A stretch of 53,483 nucleotides of DNA from Komarekiella delphini-convector SJRDD-AB1 (lineage in GTDB: Bacteria; Cyanobacteriota; Cyanobacteriia; Cyanobacteriales; Nostocaceae): the NCBI RefSeq assembly GCF_014831675.1, contig NZ_VJXY01000049.1, positions 1-53,483 on the forward strand. Direction: 5' to 3'. Below the pieces are notes generated by a model that had not been told where the DNA came from, made no database searches, and saw only the letters and a program-made list of their open reading frames with translations. Positions 7,805 to 17,103 of this stretch are shown piece after piece. Position numbers and translations under genes: made by a program. Each line of letters opens with the position of its first letter. Positions within the stretch are counted from its first letter, which is position 1.

Positions 7805-8889
7805 GACGAAAAAGATTTTTGGGAATTACGCCGCAGAATTACCCAAGTGACAACAGGAGTTCCTATCAAAGCGGTAACAGCATTTAAAGGTAAAACCATC
7901 TGACTTACCGCAAGTTGGGAAAACAAATCTGCCAACAATGCTAGGATTGCACCCATCATTGTTACACTAGGAATTAATATTCGATGGTCGGAAGTATTGA
8001 ACAGACTACGACACAGATGGGGAATTGCTACACCTAAAAATGCGATTGGGCCACAAAAAGCGGTAATTGCTCCAGCTAATATAGACGCACTCGTAATAAT
8101 TGAAAATCTAGTTTTCTGCACAGTTAAACCTAAACTACGTGCATAAGATTCACCAAGTAAAAGTGCATTCAAAGATTTTGATTGTAGCACTGCTAAGAAT
8201 AAACTCAAAAGTATCACAGGAATTAAAACAACTAACTGTTTCCAAGTCACCCCAGCAAAGCTACCAAAAGTCCACATAATATAACTTTGAATGCGTTCTT
8301 TTGAGCTAAACTGCAACAAAATACTAACAATTGCACTAGTAGCATAGCCAAACAATAAACCTAAAATTAGTAACATCATCGTATCTTGCACTCGGCGAGA
8401 AACAACTAACATCATCCCTAAAACTGATGCTGCGCCTAGACTTGCGGCTATGACTAAACCAAAATCACTAATTATCCCCAAATCTGCTAATAGTGTTGGT
8501 GTCGTAGCACTTGCTGTCAGCACAACTAACGCTACACCTAAACTTGCACCAGAGCTAATTCCCAATACAAAAGGCCCTGCTAAGGGATTTTTAAATAGGG
8601 TTTGCATTTGTAAACCACTCACACCTAAAGCTGCACCTGCTAAAGTTGCAGTTAAAGCTTTAGGTAGGCGAAACTTGAAAATAATATGAGTCCATGTCAA
8701 TTTTTCTGCTTCTTGTCCGAGCAAAATTTTGACTACTTCATTAAGAGGAATATCAACTGAACCCAAAGCTAAGTCTAATAAAAAAGCTAAGATTAAACTT
8801 ACAAGTATAATTAGAAAAATAATGGTTTTGTAAACCGGAGCTTTTTGGGTTAATAGGGGAAGTTTAAATTTATATTTTTTGCTTAACAT
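7801..8889 (-). CDS. btuC: Cobalamin ABC importer, FecCD/BtuC-type permease
   Basis: 362 aa with about nine to ten membrane segments. It begins with a charged leader and a first segment near residues 22-45 (IIFLIILVSLILAFLLDLALG). Family landmarks are FRLPKALTATLAGAALGVSGLQMQTLFKNPLAGPFVLGISSGASLG (~75-120), GLLFGYATSAIVSILLQF, and the ATPase-contact and C-terminal block FCGPIAFLGVAIPHLCRSLF followed by a typical PLNAVTALIGTPVVTWVILRR end. It lies two bases after btuF and overlaps btuD. Substrate assigned from the riboswitch, not from the permease itself. Confidence 0.87.
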   Translation of the reverse strand: MLSKKYKFKLPLLTQKAPVYKTIIFLIILVSLILAFLLDLALGSVDIPLNEVVKILLGQEAEKLTWTHIIFKFRLPKALTATLAGAALGVSGLQMQTLFKNPLAGPFVLGISSGASLGVALVVLTASATTPTLLADLGIISDFGLVIAASLGAASVLGMMLVVSRRVQDTMMLLILGLLFGYATSAIVSILLQFSSKERIQSYIMWTFGSFAGVTWKQLVVLIPVILLSLFLAVLQSKSLNALLLGESYARSLGLTVQKTRFSIITSASILAGAITAFCGPIAFLGVAIPHLCRSLFNTSDHRILIPSVTMMGAILALLADLFSQLAVSQMVLPLNAVTALIGTPVVTWVILRRNSQKSFSS

Positions 8890-8891
8890 TA

Positions 8892-10109
8892 TTAATTAAG
8901 TTTGTGGTAATAAAATAGTTTATGATTGGGTAATATCTCTGGATGCAGTATTTTAATCAAATCAGATAAAACCATATCTGGGTTACTAATTCCGCTTTCC
9001 CAGTAATCATTACCTCCACTTTCATTAACACGAGTATTATTATTGTAAAGATTGCCTGTTTTCACAGCCTTAAAATCAGCATAGCGATTATCTTCAGCTA
9101 CTAAATCCTTTAAATTCTTCCAAGATTGACTAAAATTCAACCAGTAATCAGCATTGGATGCACGTTCCAAAACAACTTCAAAAGATAAAGGTAAACTACC
9201 AGAGGATTTATCATCACTCCAGAGATAGTTTGCTCCTGCGTCAGCTAGATATTTGGCTAAGTAACTTTTACCCCCAGGCATATACCAAGTTCCTTTAAAA
9301 TTGAACCCAACAAATACAGTTGGACGATTTTTTACAGATTTAGCTTTTTGAGCTACTCGTTCATATTTATTGGCAATTTCACTAAATATTTTTTGTGCTT
9401 GCTCGTCTTTATTAAAAAACAGAGCCGTAAATTTTAACCATTCGCTTCTTCCCAATGGCGTATCTTCCATATATTCAGAATTTATCCCCACTTTCAAACC
9501 CGCCTCCGTAAGTTTGGCATAACTATCAGTTTGAGAATTTCCAGTACCAAAAGTTGTCACCAAGTCAGGATTTAATTCTAATAATTTTTCTATATCCACA
9601 TTAGAATTATTCCCTACTTGTGCTATCTTTCCGGCTTTAATTTTCTCGACGACATCAGGAGTATTGACTTGTTTAGTATTACTAATACCAATCAATTTAT
9701 CAACTACACCTAATTTTGCTAGGTGGGGTAAATGAGTAGTAGATAGAGAAACTATAGAATTAATGGGAACTGTAATTACCTGCGCTTGATTAAATCCTTT
9801 TGGCGTGGGAGTTCCACATTGGACTAAAACATATTGAAACTTTGTGTTAGCATTTTGCCAAGGATTTTTGATAGTGACGATTTTGTAGTGTTTATAATAC
9901 TCTACTGTTAAACCCGTTGCATGAGTAATCTGAATGTTATTAGGAAAATAATCAGTATTGGGGTCATATTTTTGAATACAGCCGTTATTATTGGTATTTG
10001 TAGATGTGTTAATTGCTGTACTATGGCAAGCAATAATTAAAGTGGCAATTAAGAAGAAGTTACATAAGAAAATAATGGGTTTTGAGTGAGTCAGTTTTAC
10101 CAATTTCAT
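8892..10109 (-). CDS. btuF: Cobalamin-binding lipoprotein of the ABC importer
   Basis: 405 aa. A lipoprotein signal peptide (hydrophobic IIFLCNFFLIATLIIAC, lipobox Cys ~28) anchors it outside the inner membrane. The PF01497 fold is visible: VITVPINSIVSLSTTHLPHLAKLGVVDKLIGIS (~95-130), LLELNPDLVTTFG (~160), LGRSEWLKFTALFFNK (~205) and PTVFVGFNFKGTWYMPGGKSYLAKYLADAGANYLW (~265-300). It is longer than E. coli BtuF (~266 aa); much of the extra length is N-terminal (~28-90). Such longer forms are usual for cyanobacterial metal-chelate binding proteins. It is followed two bases later by btuC. Confidence 0.85.
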   Translation of the reverse strand: MKLVKLTHSKPIIFLCNFFLIATLIIACHSTAINTSTNTNNNGCIQKYDPNTDYFPNNIQITHATGLTVEYYKHYKIVTIKNPWQNANTKFQYVLVQCGTPTPKGFNQAQVITVPINSIVSLSTTHLPHLAKLGVVDKLIGISNTKQVNTPDVVEKIKAGKIAQVGNNSNVDIEKLLELNPDLVTTFGTGNSQTDSYAKLTEAGLKVGINSEYMEDTPLGRSEWLKFTALFFNKDEQAQKIFSEIANKYERVAQKAKSVKNRPTVFVGFNFKGTWYMPGGKSYLAKYLADAGANYLWSDDKSSGSLPLSFEVVLERASNADYWLNFSQSWKNLKDLVAEDNRYADFKAVKTGNLYNNNTRVNESGGNDYWESGISNPDMVLSDLIKILHPEILPNHKLFYYHKLN

Positions 10110-10315
10110 TGTGTTTGAGATAAATAAATATGATTTTTATCACGCAGAGACACGGAGGAGGACATTTCCGTGGGCGGGTTTTCCTGGCTTGTACCCCTAC
10201 AATACAAGCAAGCTACGCGCAGCGTCTTCGTCAGGAGAAGAAAGTGTTCGTCGCCCAGAGAGGAATACCAAGAGGACTACTTTATATCTTTACGTGAGAT
10301 TTTAAAAAGGATAAA
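10110..10315. repeat. Nostoc-type intergenic repeat inside the btu operon
   Basis: The 206 bases between btuF and the 2Fe-2S gene contain scattered short motifs such as CACGCAGAGACACGG and GCTACGCGCAGCGTCTTCGT, which belong to the dispersed GC-rich repeats common in Nostocales. Related pieces occur near 15865, 16415, 21870, 29752 and 49351 in this window. No gene is seen here. Confidence 0.5.
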
Positions 10316-11188
10316 TTACACAGACTCTGGTGGATAGCAATATTCAATAACTTTATTACCTTTTAACAAATGTTCATTGACAATAGTTTCAGCTACATTT
10401 GGTTGAACGCGAGTGTACCAAGTCCTATCATCAGAATAAAATACAACTGGCCCTAGTTGGCAAACTTCTAAACAGCCAGATGTTCTCACTTCTATGTCTA
10501 AATCTGCATTTTCAACTGCTGATTTTAAAGCATCAAATGTGGGTTGCCATTTGCGTGAAGGAAGACAGCGAGTAGAAGTGCAAACTGAGATATAAGAATG
10601 TTTGAGGGGGTTTTTAGTAAACGGTATAGGCTGGTTTCCCAATACATAAATATCTCGTAGTTCCTCATAAAAAGCTAACTTTGATAAATTCGGCTTACCT
10701 TCTGGTAATAAATTCTCACCTTCTACATACGGATTTGGCAAGAAAACAGTCATGAGGTTTTCATCTGCACCATTCCAAAAATCTATTCCCCAACTTCTAG
10801 GGATACCTTCTGCATTAAACCGTCGATAAAATGCAGCACGATTTACTTGACGTTGTTGCCTCAATTCTAAAGGAGTCTTACAATGAGGACCACCTAAATT
10901 AGCCTCAATACATAGGTGCAAATGCCAGCCTTCTGTAACTACTGTGAGATATCCATCATAGAGGATACAAATTTTAGGTGGAGCATTAAATTCTAATTCT
11001 AATACACCTCCTTGGACAATATGCCCTACCCCTACTTGCTGCCAATTTTGCTGAAATAAAGTGTAAAGTAGCGACGACAAAACATCGGTACTAGAATCAA
11101 AATATTCATATTCAATAGACCCCTCAGTAGATAAAGCCTCAATCACAACCTTATTTACTGGAGTTACCCAACAATTAAATTCAGTCAT
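10316..11188 (-). CDS. 2Fe-2S thioredoxin-like ferredoxin-domain protein in btu operon
   Basis: 290 aa, soluble. The C-terminal ~90 residues resemble a thioredoxin-like [2Fe-2S] ferredoxin: ISVCTSTRCLPSRKWQP, then VRTSGCLEVCQLGPVVFYSDDRTWYTRV, giving four candidate cluster Cys (two in CTSTRC, two in GCLEVC). The N-terminal ~190 residues are unrecognised and include WHLHLCIEANLGGPHC and a YRRFNAEGIPRSWGIDFWNG block. It sits second in the riboswitch-led operon, 35 bases after btuB. A redox step on imported corrinoid is conceivable but unproven. A ribosome binding site (AGAGAGGAG) precedes ATG 11188. Confidence 0.7.
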   Translation of the reverse strand: MTEFNCWVTPVNKVVIEALSTEGSIEYEYFDSSTDVLSSLLYTLFQQNWQQVGVGHIVQGGVLELEFNAPPKICILYDGYLTVVTEGWHLHLCIEANLGGPHCKTPLELRQQRQVNRAAFYRRFNAEGIPRSWGIDFWNGADENLMTVFLPNPYVEGENLLPEGKPNLSKLAFYEELRDIYVLGNQPIPFTKNPLKHSYISVCTSTRCLPSRKWQPTFDALKSAVENADLDIEVRTSGCLEVCQLGPVVFYSDDRTWYTRVQPNVAETIVNEHLLKGNKVIEYCYPPESV

Positions 11189-11223
11189 TCAAAACTCCTC
11201 TCTGCGTAAAAAAACTCTTGACT

Positions 11224-13338
11224 TCAAAACGTAGAACTCAACCCAACTTGAAAAACCCTCCCTTCATCAGGATAACCAGGAAATAATTGGTATCTCTGGT
11301 TAAAGATATTATCCAGACTGCCTGTTAATATTAAGTTATCACTGAGAGAAACCCGCATTTTGAAATCAAAAGTAGTATAACCAGACAAAAATTCTGTATT
11401 AGTATTGTTTGTGGGATATGCACCCAAAGAATGCATCAGTATTCCAGCATATAAACCTTGAGAAGTTTCATAAGAAAGTCCTGCATTTAAACTATCTGCA
11501 CCTGCGAATCGTAATTCTTTATCAACTTCAACAGAATTTGTACTTTTCAAAATCCGTGGGTCATTTGCTGTATAACTAACAAAAGCATAGATATTCTTCG
11601 CTAGCTGCAAATTTAAAACTGCTTCGATTCCCGTAGTACGAACCTGACCAATATTTTCATAAGTAGCTACCGGAACAGCAAAGTTATAGGCGATTAAATC
11701 TGATATTGTGTTGTTGAAATAGGTCAAGCGCAATAAACCAAAGTTACCTAACTTTTGGTCAATTCCAATATCATAACTATCACCTTTTTCTGGACGAAGA
11801 TTAGGATTACCAACATAAGTACTACCATTCGCATATAAGCTGAAAAGATTCGGCACACGGAAATTCTTGATATAATTAGCTCTGAGAGTGGTAGAGTCTG
11901 TAAGTGCAAATTTTGCTCCTACACTTGGTGATGTAAAAGAGCCATTTGTCAAGCTACTAAAATCCTGGCGTAAACCTAAGTTAGCAGTGAAACTAGGAGT
12001 GAAATTAATTTCATATCTAGCAAATAGCGCTCCTTGACTAATACTATCGTCGTAAGTGACTGTTTTTGTATCAACAGAAAAGTCAAATGTACTATTAGTA
12101 GCTGAGACATTGCGGTAATCAAAGCCATAAACTAGGGTTTGATTATTAGTAAATTTCCAACTGTGTTGTGCTTGCAATCCATAAGAAGCTTGCCTGTTAT
12201 CATATCGTGCTTGGGATGAATTGCGACTATCAAAACGAGTGTTGAGGAAATCTGCATAAACTCTGGCTGTTAGCAACGAATCATTTCCACTTCCTAATTT
12301 TGAGTTCCAGGTTAAATCGGTGAGAACTTGGTCTGTATATTTGCGATCGCGCTCCGTCAACGAGTTAAAATAACCTTGACCAAATAATGGTTCAGGAATA
12401 GGGACTCCTCCTGGTACTCCTTGGTCTTTACCTAAGTACAGCGTTGAGAGGGTTAGGGTATCGCGCTTGCCTAAATTCGCCTCTAACTTGACGTTAAAGT
12501 TGTTGTAGAGAACATCATTATTTTCCCTGGTTCCCTCAAAGTTAGCTTCTGGGATGGAAAAATGATAATTATTTTCAGCTTGGGTACGGTTATAACCTAC
12601 AACCCAACCAATATCTCCTATTTTTCCGCTGCTATTGATAGTCTGCTGATTTAACCCATACGCGCCAAAATTAACACCTGCTTGCGTCGTCACTTTTTCT
12701 GTAGGACGACGAGTGATAATGTTTATCACCCCACCGATAGCATCGGAACCATAAAGGGTAGAACCACCACCTGGTAATACTTCGATTCTTTCAACGATAT
12801 TGGTAGTAAATTCTGAAAGGTCAAAACCACCAGAACCAAGTTCGTTAATTGGTCTACCATCAAGCAAAATCAAGACTTGTGCAGAGTTAGAACCTCGGAT
12901 AAATTGACCGCTTAAGGCATTCACTTCTGTGCCAACTGTACCATCTGGCAAGATACCTGGAAGGAATTTTAGTGCTTCTCTAACAGTTTTTGCACCCTGC
13001 GCTTCTATCTCTTCACCTGTAATTACATAAACCGGACGAGTGGAATCTTTCACTGTTCCCTCGCGGCGAAAGGGTGAGTAAACGGGTTCATTCAATAGCT
13101 TGTCGATGACTGTTAATTCAATATCTGGTTCTTCTGTGGATGCTGGAGTATTTTCAGGTGTTACTTGTGCAACTGGTTGTAAGTCTCTTGCATAACCTTG
13201 GTGCTTGGGAAACTCAGATATTTGTGGAATTTGATTAGCGATTGCTACGCATTCTCCAGATACCATCCCATAGATTGTGGTAAAAACGAAGATTTTTGAG
13301 AAAAATTCACAACAAGTAACTATACGGGAAGTGGACAT
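11224..13338 (-). CDS. btuB: TonB-dependent outer-membrane cobalamin receptor
   Basis: 704 aa. A signal sequence is followed by a TonB-box-like DIELTVIDKLL (~70). The plug domain spans ~95-215: YVITGEEIEAQGAKTVREALKFLPGI, FIRGSNSAQVLILLDGRPINELGSG, VERIEVLPGGGSTLYGSDAIGGVINIITRRP. The 22-strand barrel runs to the end with terminal Phe (GLSSTF), as expected. It is the first gene after a cobalamin riboswitch, which identifies the substrate. The start is set by AACGAGGAG just before ATG 13338. The leader between riboswitch and start is about 280 bases. Confidence 0.9.
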   Translation of the reverse strand: MSTSRIVTCCEFFSKIFVFTTIYGMVSGECVAIANQIPQISEFPKHQGYARDLQPVAQVTPENTPASTEEPDIELTVIDKLLNEPVYSPFRREGTVKDSTRPVYVITGEEIEAQGAKTVREALKFLPGILPDGTVGTEVNALSGQFIRGSNSAQVLILLDGRPINELGSGGFDLSEFTTNIVERIEVLPGGGSTLYGSDAIGGVINIITRRPTEKVTTQAGVNFGAYGLNQQTINSSGKIGDIGWVVGYNRTQAENNYHFSIPEANFEGTRENNDVLYNNFNVKLEANLGKRDTLTLSTLYLGKDQGVPGGVPIPEPLFGQGYFNSLTERDRKYTDQVLTDLTWNSKLGSGNDSLLTARVYADFLNTRFDSRNSSQARYDNRQASYGLQAQHSWKFTNNQTLVYGFDYRNVSATNSTFDFSVDTKTVTYDDSISQGALFARYEINFTPSFTANLGLRQDFSSLTNGSFTSPSVGAKFALTDSTTLRANYIKNFRVPNLFSLYANGSTYVGNPNLRPEKGDSYDIGIDQKLGNFGLLRLTYFNNTISDLIAYNFAVPVATYENIGQVRTTGIEAVLNLQLAKNIYAFVSYTANDPRILKSTNSVEVDKELRFAGADSLNAGLSYETSQGLYAGILMHSLGAYPTNNTNTEFLSGYTTFDFKMRVSLSDNLILTGSLDNIFNQRYQLFPGYPDEGRVFQVGLSSTF

Positions 13339-13619
13339 GAAACTCCTCGTTTTCAGTAAAGACAGGTATTTATTTGTGCTATGAGTTTTTAAGATTTAGG
13401 CTTAAACTAGCTTGCTGCAATGCATTACTAGACCTAAATCATGGTGGATACTATTTGGATAGCAAAAAAGACCTTGTGGTATTCCTTATGGATACCCAAA
13501 TTCCTATAGGACAACCCAAAATCGAGTGTCGTTACTAACAGCGAAGCGAATTAGTAAAACTTGCAGAGGGTACTGTCTTAAAACAGTATCTATACCCATG
13601 AAATTCTTTAATCAAATGT

Positions 13620-13795
13620 ATCATCTGTGCCTCGCAGATAAATGTTTTGTGTCTAGAGTGAGTCGGCGGGCATTCTGACTAAGAGACATGCTATATTCGT
13701 CTCATTACAGCTGCGGGACAGCGCCGGATTTACACCGAACTTTCCCCCTTACGCCTGATGGCTGCTCACCATCAGAACCGACAGTTATGTGTCAC
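13620..13795 (-). promoter_or_regulatory. Cobalamin riboswitch upstream of btuB
   Basis: Read on the minus strand, the core is AAGGGGGAAAGTTCGGTGT, AAATCCGGCGCTGTCCCGCA, GCTGTAA, then AGTCAGAATGCCCGCCGA, the B12-box order of adenosylcobalamin-type riboswitches. A GC-rich stem (CTGATGG...CCATCAG) precedes the core. It would lower btu expression when cobalamin is plentiful. A near-identical copy stands at 20680-20850. Confidence 0.92.
13623..13639 (-). promoter_or_regulatory. Hairpin following riboswitch 1 (likely P13 or expression platform)
   Basis: ATCTGTGCCTCGCAGAT (palindromic arms ATCTG/CAGAT, 7-base loop) lies just 3' of the aptamer on the minus strand. The same 17 bases occur at 20685-20701 after the second riboswitch. 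This fits the loop that pairs with the aptamer in cobalamin riboswitches. Confidence 0.65.
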
Positions 13796-14358
13796 ATTAC
13801 CATAGTTATTGTGTATATGTAAATTCAGTCGATAACAATTTTGATTCTCTATATCACTTACTGAATATTGAATTATACTTGTGCTACAGATAACACGCAT
13901 AAAATAAATCCCCTAACTGTTAGTAAAGGGGACTTTGCGGACATTGTAGATTTAATTTCGTCAGGTGTATTACATTCCTAACGTACTTTTGTGGAGGCTA
14001 TAAAACAGAAGTTTTGCATTTGCTTTAATCTACATTCCTTGAGGTAACTGAGTTAATTTTGGTTGGTCTAAGTATGTATATACCAACTGAGAAACTTGAC
14101 GAACAAAATCCCTACCTCTAGTGTTATTATATCCAGCAGTAATAATGAGATTTTATTAATGATTTTTTACACTAACTCCAAAACATTCATTAATTACAAA
14201 CACATTAAAATTTGGTAAATAGATAAAATCTTTTTACCCACTATTGGGATAAGTAATTTTGAAGTTTTTAAGACTGGGATTTTTGAGTATTGAATTGTGC
14301 TATTAAAGCTCTATACATCTCAATTTGCAGAAAGCTAATTTTTGATTTTGGATGAGTC
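13796..14358. other. Gene-free region before the btu riboswitch
   Basis: About 560 AT-rich bases hold the presumed minus-strand promoter of the btu operon and the 3' region of the preceding gene. A short imperfect repeat, CTAACTGTTAGTAAAGGGGA, lies near 13912. I see no gene or recognisable binding site. Confidence 0.4.
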
Positions 14359-14814
14359 TCATTTTGTTTTTGCTCCTATTGAGAGGGTGTGCTGAGGTTG
14401 GAATTCTGTCCATTCTTTGCATACAGTTTGGTAACATTGGGGTGGTGTGATTGGTAATTTAGTTAAATAGAAAAACCCAGCTTGATGACCGTACTCCAAC
14501 AAAAATACAACATCTTCTAAAGGATTATACTTATCTACAGCTTCGAGAATATGAGCATTCATGAAGTGTTTTTGTAACAGTACGGTATCAGGTGCTGCTA
14601 ACCAAGCATTTAAGAAAGCTGCAAGATTTTTACGCGGGATAAAATGTGCTTTAAATGTTTCGCCAGCCATACCTAAATGCGGAGAATTGGTACTGCAAAT
14701 TACGACACCACGTTCTCCTCCTAAATAACCGATCCAAGCGTTGTAACCAATTGCTAATATATTGGTAGCGATAAAAGCTTGTTGCCAATCTTGGATGTTT
14801 ATTTCTGGGGTCAT
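14359..14814 (-). CDS. Conserved unknown protein, paralogue of the 17443-17907 gene
   Basis: 151 aa, soluble. Shared with its paralogue are an N-terminal WQxxFIxxNxLxIGYxxWxG (IATNILAIGYNAWIGYLG), a GVVIC strand, an inner region with Tyr-Asn-Pro (KYNPLEDVVFLLEYG), and a C-terminal PPQCYQTVCKEWTEFQP. Function unknown. It begins 5 bases after the methyltransferase gene, so the two are cotranscribed; the paralogue follows cobW and a different methyltransferase. The lengths (151 and 154 aa) agree. A structural or accessory role with the methyltransferases is only a guess. Confidence 0.65.
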   Translation of the reverse strand: MTPEINIQDWQQAFIATNILAIGYNAWIGYLGGERGVVICSTNSPHLGMAGETFKAHFIPRKNLAAFLNAWLAAPDTVLLQKHFMNAHILEAVDKYNPLEDVVFLLEYGHQAGFFYLTKLPITPPQCYQTVCKEWTEFQPQHTLSIGAKTK

Positions 14815-14819
14815 TTCGA

Positions 14820-15680
14820 TTAAACTCCTTTTGATAACTGCCAGAGTTGAATTTCATAACATAAATAGCTCTCAAAAATTGCACGTGCTGCTAATCCCTC
14901 GACAACTAACTTTTCTAGCCAGCGCTTAAATGCCCAACGACCGAATGAGTATAATAGAGGGACAGCGATCGCTACAACATCAGCAATATATTTAACTGTA
15001 GTCAGCCCAAAAGTACGGAAATTATCAACACACAAGTCAATCGTTGGCGCAATATGGGTTGAAATGTCTTCAGCCTTGATTAACTTGAATCCAGACTGTT
15101 CTAACGCCGCTTGGAGTTCGTCGGCGACATGACAATTAGAAAAAATACCTTCTCGGTATTCGGCATCAAAACGCATCATATCTGCAAGCAGCAGGTAGCC
15201 ACCACTATCCAATAAACGAGCCGCACCTTGAGCTAAATCGAGAGCAGCAATATATTGGCTGCTTTCGCTGAACAGAACTAGATCGTAGGAGTTTGAGGTG
15301 TGAAAATCTTCAAATCTCGTTAAGTAGAAAGGTACTTGAGAGTTGGTATTCTTAATAAACTTTTCTTGCTGGAGTGTGTCAGGTGCTAATCCCTCAACAA
15401 TGAAACCGCGATCGCACAAATATGCTGCGTTACCACCAATACCACAGCCGACATCCAGCACAGTTTTTACACCCTCTGGGATAAAACTCAAAAGTTTAGC
15501 TGTATATGCTTCCTGCGCCACACGCAGGCGAGTCAGAGTTAATTCTTCACCCCTTTTAGGTAGTGGTTCCCAATACCCGTAATGAAGATAGGAAGAACCT
15601 GTAAGCCCCATATAGTAATCTATCGCTGCATTTTGGTAGCGAGTCGCTTTGGGAATATTGATTAGTTTTGGTTTTTGCAT
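14820..15680 (-). CDS. Class I SAM-dependent methyltransferase, 286 aa
   Basis: The SAM-binding motif I is VLDVGCGIGGNAAYL (~71-85), followed by GFIVEGLAPDTLQQEKF, YDLVLFSESSQYI (~130-145) and LLDSGGYLLLADMMRF (~160). The N-terminus, YYMGLTGSSYLHYGYWEPLP, resembles the entry loop of UbiE/tocopherol-type and small-molecule methyltransferases. The C-terminal ~60 residues are hydrophobic and may contact a membrane or lipid substrate. Substrate unknown. It is cotranscribed with the unknown 151-aa gene. It is a distant relative, not a copy, of the methyltransferase at 19064-20065. Confidence 0.72.
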   Translation of the reverse strand: MQKPKLINIPKATRYQNAAIDYYMGLTGSSYLHYGYWEPLPKRGEELTLTRLRVAQEAYTAKLLSFIPEGVKTVLDVGCGIGGNAAYLCDRGFIVEGLAPDTLQQEKFIKNTNSQVPFYLTRFEDFHTSNSYDLVLFSESSQYIAALDLAQGAARLLDSGGYLLLADMMRFDAEYREGIFSNCHVADELQAALEQSGFKLIKAEDISTHIAPTIDLCVDNFRTFGLTTVKYIADVVAIAVPLLYSFGRWAFKRWLEKLVVEGLAARAIFESYLCYEIQLWQLSKGV

Positions 15681-15911
15681 TTATAAATTGGTAGAAACAG
15701 TTGCACATTTATGTCCAATATTCCAAGCGATGTTAGTTTGTTAATTTTGTCGTTTTATTAACTAACGTATTTCTATTTGCAAGTTTCTAGATACTACTAA
15801 TTATGGTGAAAACTTAAAGCCTCAAATGAAACCTGAGATTATTAATTACGAATTACGTAAAGCCTGCGGCATAGCTGCGCCTAGAGCGCAGCGGACGTAG
15901 CCCATTACGAA

Positions 15912-16337
15912 TTATGAATTACGTTTCACAATAACTAAATCACCGTCTATTTTTGTTTCGTAATTTGATAGTGGTTTTGTAGCTGGCCCCATCTGAACAT
16001 TACCATTAGGATCAAATTCCGAAGCATGACAAGGGCATAAAAATATTTTTTCTTCTGCAAGCCACTCCACTGTACAACCCATGTGAGTGCAGATAGGGTT
16101 CACAGCCACTAGATTTTTACTTTTAGAAGTACCAATTACCAATACTGAACCAACAGGTGATTTTTCATTTAATAGTTGTCCAGCTTTATCCAATTCGGCA
16201 ATTGTTCCCACTGTTTGCCAATCTCCAGATGTTGATGATATTGCTGTAGTTTCTGGAAGAGAAGCCACAACTTTTTCAGGTAGGTTACTTACAAAACAAC
16301 CTAAACTAAAGCAAGTAATAAAATCACGACGTTTCAT
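15912..16337 (-). CDS. Rieske 2Fe-2S protein with twin-arginine leader
   Basis: 141 aa. The N-terminus MKRRDFITCFSLGCFV looks like a Tat-type export leader. The Rieske cluster ligands are in CTHMGC (~95-100) and CPCHASEFDPNG (~114-125), giving two Cys and two His plus the pair of extra Cys that form a disulfide in bc1/b6f-type Rieske proteins. It is shorter than PetC (~180 aa) and lacks that protein's full membrane region, so it is probably a stand-alone periplasmic or lumenal electron carrier. No partner gene is adjacent. Confidence 0.8.
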   Translation of the reverse strand: MKRRDFITCFSLGCFVSNLPEKVVASLPETTAISSTSGDWQTVGTIAELDKAGQLLNEKSPVGSVLVIGTSKSKNLVAVNPICTHMGCTVEWLAEEKIFLCPCHASEFDPNGNVQMGPATKPLSNYETKIDGDLVIVKRNS

Positions 16338-16713
16338 ATTCTTTAAGTTTTATCGAACAGAATTCAGGAGTCAAGAGTCAGAATTCAGTTGAGTATTCTG
16401 ACCGAAAAAGCGGATAGCGCAGCGTATACCCTTCGGGATGCTTCGCTTAGAGCGAGTACTCGATCGTCGCGTCTGAATAACTGGATTTAAGACCCCCACC
16501 AAATTGAAAATTTGGTGGTCAACAAGACTTTTGAATGGTCTGAATCCCCACTGATATATTCAGAATTCTAAATTCTGAATTCTTCTTCAAATAAACAATT
16601 TATCACACCCTAAAATCTCTGAGCAAAAAACTGTAAAATAATGAGGGGAGAGAGAAATAACTCTCCCCATATCCCCTGCTTTTGGGAAGATGAAAAACCC
16701 AGGAAATTAGATT
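16338..16713. repeat. Intergenic repeats including a 10-bp hairpin
   Basis: 376 bases without a gene. They hold GC-rich dispersed repeat pieces (16414-16475, with TTCGCTTAGAGCGAGTACTC) and a strong hairpin, CCACCAAATT-GAA-AATTTGGTGG, at 16496-16518. Similar hairpins are common between Nostocales genes. The hairpin could end transcripts from the gene at 16714-17103 but has no U-run. Confidence 0.5.
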
Positions 16714-17103
16714 CTAGGGTAGGCTATTCCGCAGACGGCGTAAACAATTTATCGATGCAGCACAATCACAACCAAACATAGCTACAGCAGCATCACTTTC
16801 TGCATCCGTAACCCCAAGCAGAGCCTTTTCGCTGTCATCCGATGTAACATCAATCTCTGCTACGCCTTTTTGCAAATGAGATAATTCTTCAGCATGAGCG
16901 CAGAAAAATTTACCGAGTTTCGGATGTCTTACACAAGCTTTTTGGTCTGATGCTGATACTGGTGTAGTAGCAGCATCAGGACGGTCTACTGGTTGGGGAT
17001 TTACTGGTTCACCAGCTGTGGTCACTTTACTGGTCATTACTAATGACGCTAGGGACATCAAAGCTGCGGATTTGGTAGTTAAAGTTATTAAAGCTTTCTT
17101 CAT
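16714..17103 (-). CDS. Small exported Cys-containing hypothetical protein
   Basis: 129 aa with a clear signal peptide (KSAALMSLASLVMTSKVTTAG, cleavage about residue 30). The mature part is Pro/Asp-rich at first, then has Cys residues in ACVRHPKLGKFFCAH and a C-terminal FGCDCAASINCLRRL, five in all. No heme (CxxCH) or other motif is present. Not recognised. The Cys pattern could bind a metal or form disulfides. About 340 bases separate it from the upstream unknown gene, so it likely has its own promoter. Confidence 0.6.
   Translation of the reverse strand: MKKALITLTTKSAALMSLASLVMTSKVTTAGEPVNPQPVDRPDAATTPVSASDQKACVRHPKLGKFFCAHAEELSHLQKGVAEIDVTSDDSEKALLGVTDAESDAAVAMFGCDCAASINCLRRLRNSLP

Noticed and set aside
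10111-10305. 64-aa frame between btuF and the 2Fe-2S gene
   Set aside because: It runs through a GC-rich dispersed repeat and has no conserved features.
6791-13338. Iron-siderophore transporter
   Set aside because: The proteins look alike in both classes, but a clear cobalamin riboswitch heads the operon.
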